A stretch of 64,000 bases of DNA from Halolactibacillus alkaliphilus (GTDB lineage Bacteria; Bacillota; Bacilli; Bacillales; Amphibacillaceae), in the NCBI RefSeq assembly GCF_900115465.1, contig NZ_FOWN01000001.1, positions 206,813-270,812 of the forward strand, in the 5' to 3' direction. Shown here piece after piece: positions 62,956 to 64,000 of this stretch; position 1 is the first letter of the stretch; every line of letters starts with the position of its first letter. The position numbers were made by a program, and so were the translations under genes. The notes beneath the pieces were generated by a model. That model did not search any database and had not been told where the DNA came from. It saw nothing but the letters and a program-made list of their open reading frames with translations.

Positions 62956-62986
62956 GCCCTTGTTTAATAAAACAAGGGCTTTTTTA
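62956..62986 (+). terminator. rho-independent terminator of ald
   Basis: GCCCTTGTTT / AAACAAGGGC with a short loop and six T. Confidence 0.9.
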
Positions 62987-63153
62987 TGGAGTAAAATGAT
63001 CATTTAGAGCGAGTAGACGTCTTTCGTGAAAATTCGTTAGAGTTTTAGGTGGGGCAGTTCAAGTAGGAAGGATGGTGACGTGATTTAAATAACTTATATA
63101 ATAAGTGTTTCTTCGCATGTCGATACTTAGACAGCAGCCTTTGTTAAAGTCGA

Positions 63154-63170
63154 GTAAGTAACGCACTTAC
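63154..63170. promoter_or_regulatory. palindrome before the LURP-one gene
   Basis: GTAAGT-AACGC-ACTTAC, a clean inverted repeat 27 bases before the start codon. It may be an operator, for an unknown regulator. Confidence 0.35.
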
Positions 63171-63196
63171 CAATTCCAAAGAAATGAGGGTTTACT

Positions 63197-63670
63197 ATGA
63201 CAACATTTTATATGCGTCAAAAGGTATTTAGCCTAGGTGAAAAGTTCACGGTTTTTGATCATAATGAACAACCGAAATATACAGTTCAAGGAAGCTTTAT
63301 GCAGATACCAAAACAATTTACGATTTATAATGAAACCAATCAAGCCGTGGGAACCATCACAAAGAAAATGCTCAGTTTACTGCCCACTTTTTATGTATCA
63401 GTGGATGATTTTGAAGAGATTTTGATTCAAAAAGCTTTTACTTTTTTCAAAACCCGTTTTGATATTCATGCGGAGAATATTCATATTGTCGGAGATATTT
63501 TAGATAAATATTTTGAAGTGCACGGTCCAAGCGGTGTCATCGCCTATGTCGAAGAAAAATGGTTCACATGGGGAGATACATATGCCATTGACGTGGCTGA
63601 TGAACGATATGAAGCGCTTGTCATTAGTCTCATTGTCGCGATTGATTTTGCGAAAGCACAGCAGAACTGA
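63197..63670 (+). CDS. LURP-one/YxjI-like (tubby C-terminal-like) protein
   Basis: Cytoplasmic protein of 157 residues. Its pattern, YMRQKVFSLGEKFTVFDHNE, then YTVQGSFM, FTIYNETNQAVGTITKKML, LPTFYV, IVGDILDKYFEVHG and WFTWGDTYAIDV, is that of LURP-one-related proteins (fold like the tubby C-terminal domain). The function of bacterial members is unknown; a lipid- or phospholipid-binding role is guessed from the fold. GAGGG seven bases before the ATG supports the start. It stands alone. Confidence 0.85.
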   Translation: MTTFYMRQKVFSLGEKFTVFDHNEQPKYTVQGSFMQIPKQFTIYNETNQAVGTITKKMLSLLPTFYVSVDDFEEILIQKAFTFFKTRFDIHAENIHIVGDILDKYFEVHGPSGVIAYVEEKWFTWGDTYAIDVADERYEALVISLIVAIDFAKAQQN

Positions 63671-63741
63671 TATGTTATAAATATCACTAAAAAGCAGACG
63701 TTGGAAAATATTCCTGTTTGCTTTTTTATCGCTTTAGGGCG

Positions 63742-63790
63742 AGAAGACACCTTCCTCAAGTGCGTCAGCACTAGGTGGGTGATGAATCAC
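63742..63790. repeat. hairpin sharing a frame with the relic at 32920-33060
   Basis: On the minus strand it reads CACCTA-GTGC-TGAC-GCAC-TTGAGGAAGG. CACCTA and TTGAGGAAGG also frame the hairpin at 32957-32990, where the inner arms differ completely. Conserved outer and changing inner pairs indicate a selected RNA or single-stranded DNA fold. Confidence 0.55.
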
Positions 63791-63887
63791 TTGTTTTGAA
63801 TATTTTTGAAGTGACAAACATATATTCCGCATGGTATAATTAAAGCACTAACAGTGACCGTCACAAAACCAAGGGAGGGTGGGTATC

Positions 63888-64000
63888 ATGGGCATGAAGG
63901 CCATTTTTTCAAATCGCTTATATAAGCATAAAATCGATCCTGATTTTGTGATGTCCATGGATCACACCCTCCGGGTGTTTAATCAAGCCAAACATTTTCG
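63888..64000 (+). CDS. N-terminal part of a possible TnpB-related (IS200/IS605) protein
   Basis: Frame open to the window edge, 37 residues visible: MKAIFSNRLYKHKID, then MSMDHTLRVFNQAKHF. GGGAGGGTGGG is a strong ribosome site. The basic start and the LRVFNQAKHF helix remind me of TnpB-related accessory proteins of IS200/IS605-type elements, from memory; too little is visible to be sure. The hairpin at 63742-63790 just upstream is consistent with such an element. Confidence 0.4.
   Translation, partial: MGMKAIFSNRLYKHKIDPDFVMSMDHTLRVFNQAKHF

Noticed and set aside
1..64000. CRISPR array, tRNA or rRNA genes
   Set aside because: No regularly spaced repeats and no tRNA-like or rRNA-like stretch was found by reading; short tRNA genes could still have been missed.

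Overview
The window reads as chromosomal DNA of a low-GC Gram-positive bacterium of the Bacillaceae. The signs are AGGAGG-type ribosome sites with frequent TTG and GTG starts, UTRA-type GntR regulators, a catabolite-response-like site, lipoprotein-type ABC binding proteins, YebC, LemA, an LctP-type lactate permease and alanine dehydrogenase. A group IIC intron relic resembles the Oceanobacillus type. A marine, halophilic or gut-associated fermenter of the Halolactibacillus/Amphibacillus/Gracilibacillus kind is plausible, but the genus is a guess.

Layout. 1-4.2 kb: C-terminal end of an SNF2 helicase, a membrane chemoreceptor, a PdaC-like polysaccharide deacetylase and an ASCH protein. 4.2-20.8 kb: a large amino-sugar island. 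It holds an AraC regulator, a sugar ABC transporter without its ATPase, a 58-residue membrane protein, a ROK kinase, a GH112 galacto-N-biose/lacto-N-biose phosphorylase, a PP2C-like phosphatase, an AgaS-type sugar isomerase, a tagatose-bisphosphate-type aldolase, an anaerobic sulfatase-maturating radical SAM enzyme with its Cys-type sulfatase, a LacC-like kinase, a NagA-like deacetylase and a GntR regulator. Together these can import a (probably sulfated) Gal-beta-1,3-HexNAc disaccharide, split it by phosphorolysis and carry the GalNAc half to triose phosphates. A repeated TGGTTATAAC operator ties the pieces together.

21.0-25.0 kb: a uronate operon (KDPG aldolase, KDG kinase, KduI, KduD) and an L-rhamnose mutarotase. 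25.0-27.2 kb: a decayed patch with a broken LacI regulator, an IS91-like transposase fragment and a frameshifted zinc-ribbon gene. 27.2-38.1 kb: general genes, namely two more chemoreceptors (one soluble, with a CZB zinc domain), a TSUP transporter, an acetyltransferase, a DMT exporter, the selD-mnmH selenouridine pair, a nitroreductase and a hydrolase.

38.2-44.8 kb: an oligopeptide-type ABC transporter with odd architecture. The substrate-binding lipoprotein looks circularly permuted, both permeases carry long N-terminal extensions, and the divergent ATPase is a fused two-domain protein. This is the most unusual thing in the window. 44.9-50.1 kb: a NagE-like PTS IIBC gene, a degenerate group IIC intron inserted just after its terminator, a TIM-barrel/CutC/SIS gene set and a NagR-like GntR regulator with matching operator-like sites. 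50.3-64 kb: YebC, MarR plus a YczE-like membrane protein, a MATE exporter, LemA plus a DUF2207 protein, lactate permease, a CofE-like ligase, a LysR regulator, a permease-like membrane protein, alanine dehydrogenase, a LURP-one protein and the start of a possible TnpB-related protein.

No tRNA, rRNA or CRISPR array was seen. Family assignments rest on reading the translated sequence and remembered family features; no database search was possible.
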